DNA of 64,000 nt from Rhynchospora pubera (lineage: Eukaryota; Streptophyta; Magnoliopsida; Poales; Cyperaceae), in assembly GCA_028095005.1 (NCBI GenBank), contig CM051462.1, positions 83,773,846 to 83,837,845 of the forward strand, written 5' to 3'. This document shows positions 1 through 11,136 of the stretch, piece by piece. Made by a program: the position numbers and the translations under genes. Positions within the stretch are counted from its first letter, which is position 1; every line of letters begins with the position of its first letter. The notes beneath the pieces are model-generated. The model worked only from the letters and a program-made list of their open reading frames with translations. It was not told where the DNA came from and did no database searches.

Positions 1-422
1 TTCTCTATGACAGATTAAAGGACATGTACTACCTACACTCAACAACTACCGGTGAGATCGTTAGCGTGTACCAGCCAAGCCATGAAGAGAACCAACAATC
101 TGAGCAGCAGTTGCACAATCAAAAGGCATTAGCTGAAATTTGGCTATTGAGTTTCTCAGATGTGTTGGTCACAACTGCGGGATCTACTTTCGGTTATATG
201 GCTTACAGTCTAGCCGGTATTAAGCCATGGTTTCTTATGAGGTCAAAGGACCAGAAGATTCCAGATCCTCCATGCCGTTGATCTGTTACAATTGATCCGT
301 GCTTCCATTCACCTCCTGCTGATTTAATTTGTAGAACAAGAAATATTACCAATCCAGGGAAGGTAGTTCGGTATGTGAGGCATTGTGAAGACTTTGATGG
401 TGGTGTCAAGTTATTTGATTAA
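1..422 (+). pseudogene. 3' fragment of an alpha-fucosyltransferase (GT37-like), with nonsense codon
   Basis: Reading from position 3, this matches the last ~139 residues of the complete fucosyltransferase at 4716-6782 almost residue for residue, including the conserved block TTAGSTFGY. At 279-281 a TGA replaces the CGA (Arg, about residue 500 of 546) present in the other copy. Beyond it the frame continues open to the ancestral TAA at 420-422, so a single C-to-T change removes about 46 residues. The conserved Cys-rich tail (HSPP and RHCED motifs) lies after the stop. The 5' part is outside the window, so whether the rest is intact cannot be told. Called a pseudogene because of the early stop; a shortened active enzyme is possible but unlikely. 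The copy is tail to tail with the complete gene. Confidence 0.8.
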
Positions 423-2515
423 TTTTTTTCTTCCATTCACACTTTGTATTCTATCCTTTAGCAATTCTATGTGGGAAGTCATCGGTCAAGAATGAATAAT
501 GTAAGAAAAATTTAAGAAAGTTTTACTTTTGTTAATTCTTAGATTTACTAAATATTGCATTGAGGCTGAAAGCCTGAAACCATCTTGCATTTGTTTTACC
601 ATATTTTCAGTGTAATGAACTACAGTGTGTTTAATGCCAGCCAGACTACTATTCATTTAGCATTTACAACAAGGTACAACACATTAACCGGCTGTTATTG
701 TCTAAAGATATCAATTTGGACATAATCAGAGATCTCATCTAGTCAACAGCTAATTTGTAAGACCAACTTTTAGTTTTAAGTAAAATTGAACTCAAATAAA
801 CGAAATTGAACCAAATTGAAAGAATATTCATAAAGAGGAATTAGAAGGGACAAGATTTAATTTATAATCGGAGGTAAACTTGTAGTAATTGAAGATACAA
901 GAGTTCTATTGATCCATTTATTCATCTACAAAGTGGTAAAAATTGGCTATTAGAGTATTTTTGTATATCTCAGATTCAACATCATAACCCTAGCAACTTA
1001 CAAGTTACGACCACGCTTAAATACTACTAAGAAAATAACTTGAGGTAAAAGAGAGAAATTACAATCCTAAATTAACTCATGTTCCTTTTGAAAAAGTTTT
1101 GTAGTTGAGCATGAGTGCATGACTCACAACCACCGGTCCCTTCTCTACCTGAGCATCTTAAGTGAAAACGCTCCCTTCATTAAAAGCGTTAGCTCCGTTA
1201 TTTTTAATTTCTGGTCCCACATGTCTGAGCCTCACACTTAACAGATTGCCAAGCTCCGTCCATCTCCATCCCTTCTAATTTTTTCAATTGATCCTCTAAT
1301 ACTGACTTTAAGTCAACAATGAAATTCTCTCTCTATATATATATGATTTGAAATAGAGAAAGCACATTAATAAAATTAAAAATAATAAACAGTCATGAAA
1401 TGACAAAAACATTTCCAAACAATATTGAGTAAATACAAGCAGAAAACTATAACCACTGTAATTCTTTTGCCACTATGAAAATATATTATATTGCGTTAAT
1501 AATAAATTTGCAAAATAGAAATAAAAGTTATCATACGGATCCAATTTAAATTATTATTGCAGCTCTCGTGTATTTGTACAAAGCTTAATTTGTTATTATA
1601 TAAATATTCTTTTCTTAATTATTACGTCTAAATATAATCGTATTGGTAGATTGCAAATTATGTCTGTGTATTCATGTTATGTGTTAGAAGCCTATAATAT
1701 TTGATTAAGTTCGATCCGCCGGTATGACCTGCTACATGTTTTGTTGCAATTCTAGCGCCACTGAAGATAAGTTTCTCCGTGTTGACCATTTATTGTTTTA
1801 CAATTACGTTATGAGTATATATAAAATCAAAGTACATATTTTCATGTTTGGTTATGGAATTTAATTCTTAATGAAATATTTTCATGTGAGCCGATGGAAC
1901 TATTCGGAAGTGATTTGGTTCAAACATAATTCAGCGTGATTTGTGTTTTAAGCTGACGAGATTTTCGGAATTATTGATGCGACACTTTTATAGTAATATG
2001 TTGAAGAATTAACAGTTCATCCATTATTTTCAATAATCTACAATGCCGGATTAACTCTCTAACTTATTTTCTCGTAATGGATGAACTGTTAATTCTTCAT
2101 GGTATTGCTTTTCCATGGTTGAATTAACAGCAGAATTTATTGCTTTTCTCGTAATAATGGATGAACTGTTAATTCTCGGAACATGGTTGAAGAGGGAATA
2201 AGAAAACTAATTTGGAAATCCATGTTTGTATTGCTTTTCCAAATCAGTCGGCTTAATGATACTTTAATACTCACATCCTTTCCTAAGATCAAATATCTGC
2301 TAGTAATGAAGAGGAAATAAGAAACCTCCTAGCATCCGGTGTAAGCAACGTTAGACATATTACTATTGCCTTGGCCAGAAGGGCCGTGTCATAGATCATT
2401 TTGGAGTATATATATATTACGGAGCTCGGCAATCTGTTAAGTGTGAGGCTCACACACACACGGACGGAGTCGTATCATCTGGATGGTTAATAAAAAACAT
2501 CCAGTGGACGTCTCG
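423..2515. repeat. Left arm of inverted duplication (3' flank of fucosyltransferase), split by two insertions
   Basis: The 3' flank of the truncated copy matches, in inverted orientation, the 3' flank of the complete copy (about 4290-4715). Matching blocks are about 423-590, 1058-1225 and 2453-2515. Between them lie about 470 bp of unrecognised sequence (590-1058) and a transposon (1226-2452), both absent from the right arm. The duplication therefore included non-coding flank and predates both differences, if these are insertions on the left. Confidence 0.7.
1226..2452. mobile_element. Non-autonomous TIR transposon, 1.2 kb
   Basis: 34-bp terminal inverted repeats at 1226-1259 and 2419-2452 (starting TGAGCCTCACACTTAACAG) differ at one base. 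The sequence between them is missing from the matching right arm of the fucosyltransferase duplication, which acts as an empty site. No long ORF is present. A motif around GGATGAACTGTTAATTC occurs three times inside (about 2007-2025 inverted, 2087-2098 and 2158-2176). No clear target duplication was seen, so the superfamily is unassigned. Confidence 0.75.
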
Positions 2516-3680
2516 TAAGATGAACCGTCCGAATCTGAATTTTCTAAGCTTGGGGCTGACTCCCTTGATAGATACTGTTGTTGACGTATAAATTTTATGT
2601 TTAACCAATACACGGATTCTTGAGAAGGTGAAGGCGATGATCAGACTATTTTCTGTGCTTCAAAATAGCCTTGATGTTCTAAACCACAAAAAGCCTAGTG
2701 AACTAGGCAAGTGGTTCTGGTGTAATGTGAAGTTAAAACTTGACACTAATATATTGCTTGGTAAATGTGCTAATTGAAAAAGACATGTTTGGTATCAGCC
2801 AGTATGGCTAAATTGCTACACCTTAATAATGACCCATCCTGTTTGTTAAGGGAATACAAGCTACAAGGCTTTTTGGAGATCAGAACAGATGTTCAAAAAA
2901 GAACCAACATTCATTTGCAATATTATTATCATCTGCAACTATATACAGCTGAGTAGGTATTCTACTACTTCTTTCTGGTAATCTGCAATATGGTATCTCT
3001 CTTGATTGTCATTATTTAGGTAATCAAGGGATTAACTGATGACGAATTGGTTATACTGGATGAATTTGAAGACGTGTAGTATGTTAGGAGATCAGTGAGA
3101 TATCTTTGCTTGTAAGGGACCGTAAGCTTGTTAGGAGATCAGCTAAAACAGCAAGGCGCCATAAGCTAAGAACCAAATTGGTTTTAGGCACTTGTGATAT
3201 TAGAAATTTTATTGAATTTGTAAAATTGGTGTTTGTAAAATTCAAGATTGTGTTATTCTTAAAGAGTTAAAAGTCGATGAATGTGTTACATTCTGGTATA
3301 GAAATATTTTGCTATTAAGAGATTGTATTTTTGGTTTGTAAAGTTCCATACTTTCTGACTTTTAAGAATATACTTTCTAAATGATCAATGCTACTTGTGC
3401 TATATTACAGAGATTATACTTTCTTTATGTTTCATTGTAACTATATATGTGCATTTCTATTTTTAATTGAACTTGTTTTATTAACATTCATATTATATTT
3501 AATTATCTTATTACATGTGTTGTATGCGTCGAAAAAAAATACTCTTGATCTGTTGAAAATGAAAGCCTGATTTGCAAATGAAATTAGTAAAAGTATAAAT
3601 AAGTAAAGATCATTTTGGTGTTAAAATAAGCTTAATCACAGTGCTATAAAGCAAAACTCAGCAAGTCATAAGTGAATTTA
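2516..3680. other. Intergenic, no recognisable gene
   Basis: AT-rich sequence. A 60-codon ORF at 2774-2956 shows no recognisable family and has no splice or neighbour support. No repeat structure was noticed. Confidence 0.5.
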
Positions 3681-3882
3681 ACTTAAGACTTCGCTCCAGA
3701 AGGAGAGAGTGGGAGCTAAGGGAAGGGAGGAGAGTTCGGATAGAGGGAGAGAATGGACGGAAAGGGAGGAGACCAGAGAGACAGATAAAGGGAGAAATCG
3801 GTTACTCCCAAAATCGGAGAGTACCGAGTCCCTTCCCTTCGCTCCGACTCTCTCCTTCTGGAGCGAAGCCTAAGTCTTAAGT
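3681..3882. mobile_element. Short foldback MITE
   Basis: About 200 bp with inverted ends: ACTTAAGACTTCGCTCCAGA at 3681-3700 continues to 3710 and is mirrored at 3848-3882, with a 5-base insertion in one arm. The middle is GA-rich on the plus strand. Target duplication not clear. No coding capacity. Confidence 0.65.
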
Positions 3883-4289
3883 GAAATCAAGGGAGATATA
3901 ATTTTGTTGCAAGTTGTGCTTGTTAAAAGATAATTAAGTTTCTCTTATAATTTTGTGATATCACCGGTCATGTGGTTTTAGCACCCGGAGTCCATGATCG
4001 TAAGTTTCAAACCCAACTGGTATATATGTTTCAGGTACCAATTCTTTGTACCAGTTTCAAACCCAACTGGTATGTTTCGAGAGGCAATCGAGGACAGAAC
4101 AAGGCGGGGCCAGAGCAAGAAAGGGTACGGATTGGAATGGAGAGACGAAAACTAGAATTTTCTCTCCAAAAGTTCTCTGGTAGGAGAAGAGAGAGAGGAT
4201 CCGAAGAGGGGAAGAGAATACGAAGCCGTATACATATACGACCTGCGTTTTTTTTTTTTTTTGGGATGGATTTGAGATCCAGCCGTCCG

Positions 4290-4715
4290 TTTTGAATTAT
4301 ACGACTAAGATTACGAGACGTCCATTGGATGGTTTTTATTAACCATCCAGAGGATACGACTCCCACACGGACACCTGTTGGACTAGAGGATTAAAAATAA
4401 CGGAGCTAATTAACGATTTTAATGAAGAGAGCGTTTTCACTCAAGATACTCAGGTAGAGAAGGGACCGGTGGGAGTGGGAGTGGGAGTGAGTCATGCTCA
4501 AATACAAAACTTTTTCTAAAGGAACATGAGTTAATTTAGGATTGTAATCAATGCAAGATTGTTTCAGCCTCAATGCAATATTTAGTACATCTAAGAATTA
4601 ACAAAAATTAAAACTGTCTTAAATTTTTAATACATTATTAATTTTTGGCCGGTGACTTCCCTCCCACATAGGACAGCTAAAGGATGGAATACAAAGTGTG
4701 AATGGAAGAAAAAAG
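4290..4715. repeat. Right arm of inverted duplication (3' flank of the complete fucosyltransferase)
   Basis: Inverted match to parts of 423-2515, including the segments next to the stop codon, around 4380-4560 (ACTCATGTTCC, GGGACCGG) and around 4310-4370 (GGATGGTTTTTATTAACCAT). It is uninterrupted here, so it shows the state of the locus before insertion of the 1226-2452 element. A run of Ts lies at 4247-4262. Confidence 0.7.
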
Positions 4716-6782
4716 TTAATCAAACAACTTGACACCACCATCAAAGTCTTCACAATGCCTCACATTCCGAACTACCTTCCCTGCATTGGTAATATTCCTT
4801 GTTCTACAAATTAAATCAGCAGGAGGTGAATGGAAGCACGGATCAATTGTACCAGATCGACGGCATGGAGGATCTGGAATCTTCTGGTCCTTTGACCTCA
4901 TAAGAAACCATGGCTTAATGCCGGCTAGACTGTAAGCCATATAACCGAATGTAGAACCCGCAGTTGTGACCAACACATCTGAGAAACTCAATAGCCAAAT
5001 TTCAGCTAATGCCTTTTGATTGTGCAACTGCTGCTCAGATTGTTGGTTCTCTTCATGGCTCGGCTGGTACACGCTCACGATCTCACTGGTAGTTGTTGAG
5101 TGCAGGTAGTACATGTTCTTTAATCTGTCATAGAGAACCCCATAAAGAGAAGCCAAAAGGACTGCACGTGGGGTTGCTTCATTTAGTTCCAAAAAAGAAT
5201 TTTTGGATTGCTCAGGATTTAGCTTCGGCAAGATTGACTCCTCCTGTGTGCAGGTAACAATTTGTTTATACAAGTCATCTATTGATATTGGTGCCGAATC
5301 AAAGATCCTTGCTTGGATGCCGATTCTTTCCTTTGCTTTAGCCATGTAAGACTTGTGGTACCTCATGACCATGCCCCAAACTGAATTGCTTGGGTGGAGG
5401 AGGTACCGGCCAAGGTGGTGAAATACTGTCTCCTTTATAGGAAACATCCGCTCTAATTCTTGCTCATATTTTGGTATCATGAACAGTCCAGGAACAAAAT
5501 AGTTGTCCAATTTCAACAATACCCAATTGATCTTGTTAATCACTTCTTGATCCTCTTCACAAAAGAAACGTTTGTGTAAGACATGGTAAAGATAGTCACA
5601 CTGCAAGTGCAAATATATGAATGAAGGTACTGCTGATGAAGGAGAATTAGGGTCATTATTGATCATGTTATGCTCGACCAAATAACCATAACTGTTCTCA
5701 GAATATAGATTATAACTTTCCAAATTTTTTATTTGAAAATCAGGAGGTAAGTACCAGGTTGACCCAGGAAATGGCTCACAAAGGAGATCAACCATGTCAT
5801 CTACATGATGGATCAACATGACTCGGTTGGTTAACAGAGCATAAAGGAAAGTGGAGACCAGTGCCAGCATTCGGTTGCTGAGGCCACCAGATGGAGTCCA
5901 AAGTACATAATTGCACTTGAGCTGGTCCGTGCTATGGTTGGCCTTTAATTGTTGCAGTGATTGATGGAAAAGTGGAGTATTTGGACTGCACTTTTTGTGA
6001 AGTTCTTCATACTTGCGTAATTTGTTGATCAAGCTCGAAGACAAGATGTATGGTGAGGCTTTGCGGTATAGCATGGATTGGTATCGGCTTACGCATGATT
6101 GTTCATTGAAATTTGGTGAGAGTAATCCACCTAAAAGCCGATCATTTGGTATAGTACCAGTTTCTGTACCTTCTGTCGAACCTACAAATTACAAGATTAG
6201 ATAAGAAAAACAAAATACTATGAAAGGGCAGCAAATGAGATGCTGAATGGCATACAAAATAGCAAGATTTAAATTAACATATGATGAATTTAATTTCTTA
6301 TTAACTACTTACACAAACGGTAATTTACTACTTCTATTGGTAACAATTAATTGTTATTTTGTGTTTCAGGAAGCATAAGAAAAAATATTAAATAATTTCC
6401 TCAACCAAATTGGTTTTATAGGATTAAGCTGTATGTAGCATCAAAGTTAATCAATGATATAATGCCTAAACTGTGTAACTATAGTTTCTGATCGCATCTA
6501 ATAAATTAACCAAGTAAAAACAAGAGAGTAGTAATTCTAAGACCAGTTAAATGAGATTTGAAGGATTTGTATGGACAAATTATATCAAAGATAGTCTAAA
6601 ACATTACCTCCACCATTAATAAATTTAACTCCTGAAATCCAAACTTTGGATGAAATCAGTGGATAATCAAAACATGACAAAACTAGAAGTGAAACAAGAA
6701 CAAACAGAGCGCAAAGCAGAGGCCTCGAGGCAATGCAATTGCAATTCATTTGGTACTTGATCACAGTAGCCCAGTTCTTCAT
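4716..6782 (-). CDS. Plant alpha-fucosyltransferase, GT37 (xyloglucan fucosyltransferase-like)
   Basis: Two-exon model: exon 1 6608-6782, intron 6182-6607 (GT-AG, phase 1), exon 2 4716-6181, giving 546 residues, close to the usual 500-560 of the family. Exon 1 encodes a short basic tail and one membrane anchor (about residues 20-40, PLLCALFVLVSLLVLS), as in a type II Golgi enzyme. Exon 2 holds the lumenal catalytic domain: SGGLSNRMLAL (about 157-166, the GDP-fucose motif, with Ser where relatives usually have Gly), IGIQARIF (345-352), TTAGSTFGY (464-472) and the Cys-rich end with CFHSPP and RHCED. The family moves L-fucose from GDP-fucose to cell-wall polysaccharide or arabinogalactan-protein sugars. 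No break is visible. The acceptor cannot be decided from sequence. A near-identical broken copy lies tail to tail at 1-422. Confidence 0.9.
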
Positions 6783-6814
6783 GTCTGAACAGTAAAATTG
6801 GGAATCGGAAGTGT

Positions 6815-6822
6815 CTTATATA
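6815..6822 (-). promoter_or_regulatory. Candidate TATA box of the fucosyltransferase gene
   Basis: TATATAAG on the minus strand, 33-40 bp upstream of the ATG at 6782. If used, the leader would be only a few bases long. A CACTA-type transposon end begins about 10 bp further upstream, so any more distal promoter would lie in transposon sequence. Confidence 0.4.
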
Positions 6823-6832
6823 GTAGTATCAT

Positions 6833-7130
6833 CACTACAACAGATTTTTAACGGCTCCATATTTACAACAGGTTTTTTGAAATCTGTTGTAAAAAATGCT
6901 GAATGGCATAGGAAGAAATTTATTTACGGCAGTTAATAGCAGTGGGCGCCGTCAAAAGTGCAGGAAAATTAAAAAGAAATTTCGTTGATTTTTTATGGCT
7001 GTTAGTAAAAGAACCTCCGTAAAAAAAAAAATTATACAGCGGTTTTGTTAATAACCGCCGTAAAAAAGTTGATTACAAAAATAAATAGATAACGATCCCC
7101 GCTACCTCAACCGTAAAAAAATATTCAGTT
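6833..7130. mobile_element. CACTA transposon terminus (fragment)
   Basis: Begins with CACTACAACAGATTTTTAAC, the typical CACTA/En-Spm end, followed by short repeats in both orientations around CCGCCGTAAAAA, GGCGCCGTC and CTCCGTAAAA, as expected of subterminal transposase-binding sites. No matching opposite end was found, so this is a fragment or a strongly deleted element. The right boundary is approximate. Confidence 0.6.
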
Positions 7131-7151
7131 CACAATTGATATATCTCTTCT

Positions 7152-7420
7152 TGTTATGAAATTAAATAATTATGTGGATTGTTCATCTTCATATTCCCAC
7201 TAAGCATTTATCTCCACTACACATTTATATCCATGATCTCCACTACATATTTATTGTCATTATGTGAGATATTATTTTTGTAGCCTATAAATAGAGGCAT
7301 TGTACATTTTTATGGATGGTTGGAATGAGAGAATAAAATTCTGAAATTTGTGATTGAGAATATTGTCTTACTCTTGATATATTGTTCATTATTTCTTTCT
7401 TCCACCTTTATTTTACAACA
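7152..7420 (+). mobile_element. Solo LTR, 269 bp
   Basis: Begins TGTTATG, ends TTTTACAACA, and is flanked by a perfect 5-bp duplication CTTCT (7147-7151 and 7421-7425). It carries a TATA box TATAAATAG at 7286-7294, which gives the orientation. No primer-binding site or gag-pol adjoins it, so this is the relic of recombination between two LTRs. Confidence 0.8.
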
Positions 7421-7554
7421 CTTCTGATTATATTTAAATGTCAAAACCGTTTCTAATGTAAACAGGCGATGGTAATTTTCCTTTTTTTAGCGCACCTGTT
7501 TGCTCTCACCTAAAGTTTGGTATTTTGAACCAGGTACCTGTTGTTTATTGTACC

Positions 7555-8111
7555 TAGTGTTCTGAAAAAAAAAAGAAAAAAAAACGGCGTGTCTGAACAC
7601 GGCACGACCTGACATGTTACATAGGTGGCACGATACGGTAAAATACAAGCACAACACGACACAAGAACTTAAATGTGCCGTGTCTTTAGACGTGTCGTGT
7701 CCAACTTTGATGGCATAAACACGACAAGGTACGGAACGTGAATTGTCTAGACACGGCACGACACAACCAAAGGACATAATAAATTTATAATCGGAATCAA
7801 AGATAGTAAATGTTATGAAATAATAAGAAAACAATTCTTATATTGTCTATTTTTTAAGGATAAGTTCATAGTTTGAATGTCCAATTCATCCATAAATATA
7901 AGTATATAACTATATTTTATAAAATTCAAACGTATTCAAACATGACACGACATGACACGTTTAAAGATGACACTGAACAAGGACACGAGGCGTGTCGTGT
8001 CCTTAGGTGTGTCGTGTCCATCTTTTAGAATTTAGACACGACACGACACTACACGACAAATGATCCGAACACGACGTGTTTGACACGACACAATATGTAT
8101 TTAGAACACTA
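7555..8111. mobile_element. Non-autonomous hAT element, 557 bp
   Basis: Inverted ends TAGTGTTCT and AGAACACTA are flanked by a perfect 8-bp target duplication ATTGTACC (7547-7554 and 8112-8119). The interior is full of short motifs of the type ACACGACACG and CGTGTCGTGT in both orientations, the clustered subterminal sites usual for hAT transposases. No transposase is encoded, so it would depend on an element elsewhere. Confidence 0.9.
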
Positions 8112-8257
8112 ATTGTACCTGCATTCCATGTCTGTGTTTTTCCCATTGCAAGAAATTTTCTTTTATTGTCATCTTATTTATGTAATTTATCTACTTCTAT
8201 TAAGATGCACCTTATTTGTGAAATTTCCTTATTTATTTTTAAGAAAAAGAAAATGGC

Positions 8258-8791
8258 GGACGTTGCTTTATGCACGGCACAGAATTGCAATACACGACAA
8301 ATTTTTCAATGAAGACTAAAATATCTTTATGTTATTTTACGCAATAATCTGCTGTGAAACGATTATGTGGGCCAAAGACCGCCTCTGCCGCTGGCTCCAG
8401 AGGGTGAACGATTCTATGGGCTGGTCGAGGTGGAGTCAAGCGGCAATTATCGGCGGAAGGCAGGAAAGGTGGGTTTGGGTTAAGGGTTTTAAGGGGTTGA
8501 GATGGAGAGAGGCAGGAAAGAGGGTCGACGGTTGAGATGGATAAGTGTTCTTAGAACTCTGTTAGAGAGAGAAGTGAGGAATCGAAGGGGGAGAGAGCGA
8601 TTTTTGCCAGAACTGAGAAGGGAGAAGAGGAAATGGGAGAGATGGAGAGACGAAAGGCTGGTGAGGATTTTAGTAGGACTGAAAACTAGATAGATGTGTG
8701 GTATGGCGGAGAGTTCAAAAGTAAGGATAATTTTCTCATTTATAAAATTTGTCGTGTATTACAATTCTGTGTCGTGCATAAAGCAACGCCC
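8258..8791. mobile_element. Mutator-like non-autonomous element with GA-rich captured sequence
   Basis: Ends form inverted repeats of about 50 bp (GGACGTTGCTTTATGCAC at 8258 mirrored to 8791), with a 9-bp target duplication matching at 8 of 9 bases (8249-8257 and 8792-8800). Long TIRs plus a 9-bp duplication indicate the Mutator superfamily. The interior, about 8370-8690, is richer in G and C than the surroundings, strongly GA-biased on this strand (CT-biased on the other), and resembles a plant 5' leader/first exon, as in Pack-MULEs. The parent gene was not identified. Confidence 0.75.
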
Positions 8792-8800
8792 AAAAATGGC

Positions 8801-9546
8801 TGTCTCATTTGACGCAGAGATTATTACTTTTCTTGCATCTTTTGTGCTTTCCAATTGTTTTTTTTTTTGGATTAATTAGTTTCATGCCACTGTGAAAAAT
8901 TGAAATTAAAAAATTATCATCACTAAACTAAATAATAAATTATTTTTATGCTATTACAAAATAGTAAAAAATGGTTTTATACCAATGATCAATTGATATG
9001 ACAATTTTACCATTTTAAATATGTCACTATAAAAATCTGAAATTAGAAAAATGTCATCACTAAATGATAAATTAGTTCTATACCGCTACAAATTAATAAA
9101 AAAAATGAGTTTTATGCCATATAAAAATATAAAAATTAGTCTTAGGCCACAAGTCAATTAAAATAATGGTATAAAATACAACTTTTGCAATCTTGTTGTG
9201 CCATATCTCTATCTTAAATTAGTCATCTAACAATAATTTCACCGATTCACTGTTATTAAGAAAAATTTTTATTTTCTTGGAAATAAATAAAGACTTTGAC
9301 TGTTATGCATACGTCACCTAATAATTGGAAATAAAAAGAATCGAAATAAAAATGGTAACAAAATCTAAACAAATTAAAGTAGGTTTCAATTAGGAAATAC
9401 ATTTCACCTTGCTATGGAGCAATAGATGGACGGCGTGCCAAAGTAGGGGTATCTTAGGAATTATTAAAATAATGACAAATTGAAAAATGACATTTTAGAA
9501 ATTATTATGTTTATAGAAAATAATAATGGCATAAATTTAATTAGCA
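8801..9546. other. AT-rich intergenic with degenerate tandem repeat
   Basis: No gene seen. Two degenerate copies of a roughly 138-bp unit occur around 8890-9160 (shared words: TCATCACTAAA, TTATGCC). The rest is AT-rich unique-looking sequence. Confidence 0.4.
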
Positions 9547-9554
9547 ATTTAATA

Positions 9555-9960
9555 AGAGAAATGCTAGTGTCTAATATATTGGACGGATGGGTCCGTCCAA
9601 CATGATCGTTTTCACGTTTTTAAATTTCAAATGGCCGATCCGAACCGTTCGATATGTTTTCCATATTGAAAACTTACAAGAAATCAATTTTAACATTTTT
9701 TCGAAATTTTTTATTATTTTTTTGGTATTTTTGTAAATTCATGATATAAACATTATGGATCGTCCAATAACAACGATATTTTAAAATACCAAAAAAATAG
9801 TAAAATAATTCAAAAAAAATGTAAAAATTAGTTTTTTTTAAGTTTTCAATATGGAAAACATATTGAACGGTTCGGATCAGTTATTTAAAATTTAAAAATA
9901 TGAAAACGATCATATTAGACAGAGTCCATCCGTCCAATATATTGAACTCTAGCATTTCTT
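9555..9960. mobile_element. Long-inverted-repeat MITE (copy 1 of a family)
   Basis: About 406 bp folding on itself over nearly its whole length. Ends AGAGAAATGCTAG and CTAGCATTTCTT; flanked by ATTTAATA on both sides (9547-9554 and 9961-9968). The arms carry the module CCGATCCGAACCGTTC followed by TTCCATATTGAAAAC, which recurs in the MITEs at 17819, 18042, 28043, 32737, 33194 and 33631, while the outer ends differ. Confidence 0.8.
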
Positions 9961-9968
9961 ATTTAATA

Positions 9969-11136
9969 ATGATATTTTTCAAATTAACAACTTTTTTAAT
10001 GAAATAAATCTAATTATCTCTTTTTTTTACTTATCATGACTCATGTTTTTGTTTTAGCTGTTTACTAATTACTACTAAATATTTTGGCTTTAAATTTCGA
10101 GCGTTACAAGTGCAATTCCTTCATTTACCATCTGTACCATTCCAACCAAAAATAGAAAGAGCGTTGGAAGCATCCTTTCCATCCCAACACCCTTTCTATT
10201 TTTTACACTCCCCTCTACTATGATCGCGTACCCTCCCCTCTGATCGCTCCATCCCTCTTATCATTTTTTACTGAAAACGACAAAATCAGATTTCTTATGC
10301 AATTAAATGATCCTTTACTGCTCGAGGTATAAACCTATGTCAAATAAATTAATTTTGTACTTGACTAGTCGTTTGTAGTAGAGTAAATGTGTCGATCCCA
10401 CAGAGATGGAAATTATTACTATTCTTATTGGTTCGTTAAATCTAGACAATAAAAGTTTAGAAAAATTTTCAAGACACAAATCGAATAAATAAAAGAGAAA
10501 TAAAGAAATGCAATTTCAAGAATAGAAATAATACAAAATAGTTCAAGTAAATATTTTTGGGGTTTTTAACAGTTCTGAATATTATGAGGAAAATGTCTTA
10601 GGGTTCGATTTCACTTAGGTTTGGTCACAGGGGTGCAAATTCGGTCTGAATTTCACTGTGTAAATGATATAATTTACTCGTTTGTTGATTTATTCAAGTC
10701 AAAAGTCCATCTAGCCATACCTAAACTCCCTAACACTCCGCTTTTGCCTATTGGGTACGGTATTAAGTATGGAATCTAGTGTTAACCTTCATCGAATGTA
10801 TTGCACCTCAACTTTCGCTTGTTGGTGGACTTATTCGAGTTTACCGATTGGTTTTCTACGAGGTATCTAACTTGAACCGTTGCCTTATTAGAAGCGTTTA
10901 CTTTTGGTTACTAACTGATCGACTTTCTCCCTTAACATACCTCAAATGCTTATGCAAAACTCGATTGTTAAATTGAATTGTAGCCAAGTACGCCCGTACA
11001 AAAGTCAAGCAATTCAAATAACAACCAACTCAAAACACAAGCAATTCATAAAAATCTCCAAGTAGTAATTGACTTAGTTCATCAACAAAACAAGCAAGTT
11101 GTAGCAAACCAAATCTTAGGCTACATTTACCCCTAA
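9969..11136. other. Non-coding, possibly degenerate LTR-retrotransposon sequence
   Basis: No gene seen. The stretch from about 10300 contains phrases such as GTGTCGATCCCACAGAG that look like the non-coding part of plant LTR elements, but no LTR pair, primer site or gag-pol was found. The same sequence appears to resume after the two transposons at 11137-13586, so they inserted into it. Confidence 0.3.

Noticed and set aside
4729..4935. Plus-strand frame opposite the fucosyltransferase gene (and its twin at 203-409)
   Set aside because: Shadow of the real coding strand; the minus-strand gene has the conserved motifs and splice sites.
8329..8693. Arg- and Gly-rich frames in the GA-rich stretch
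   Set aside because: Open only because GA-rich DNA lacks stops; explained as the interior of the Mutator-like element.
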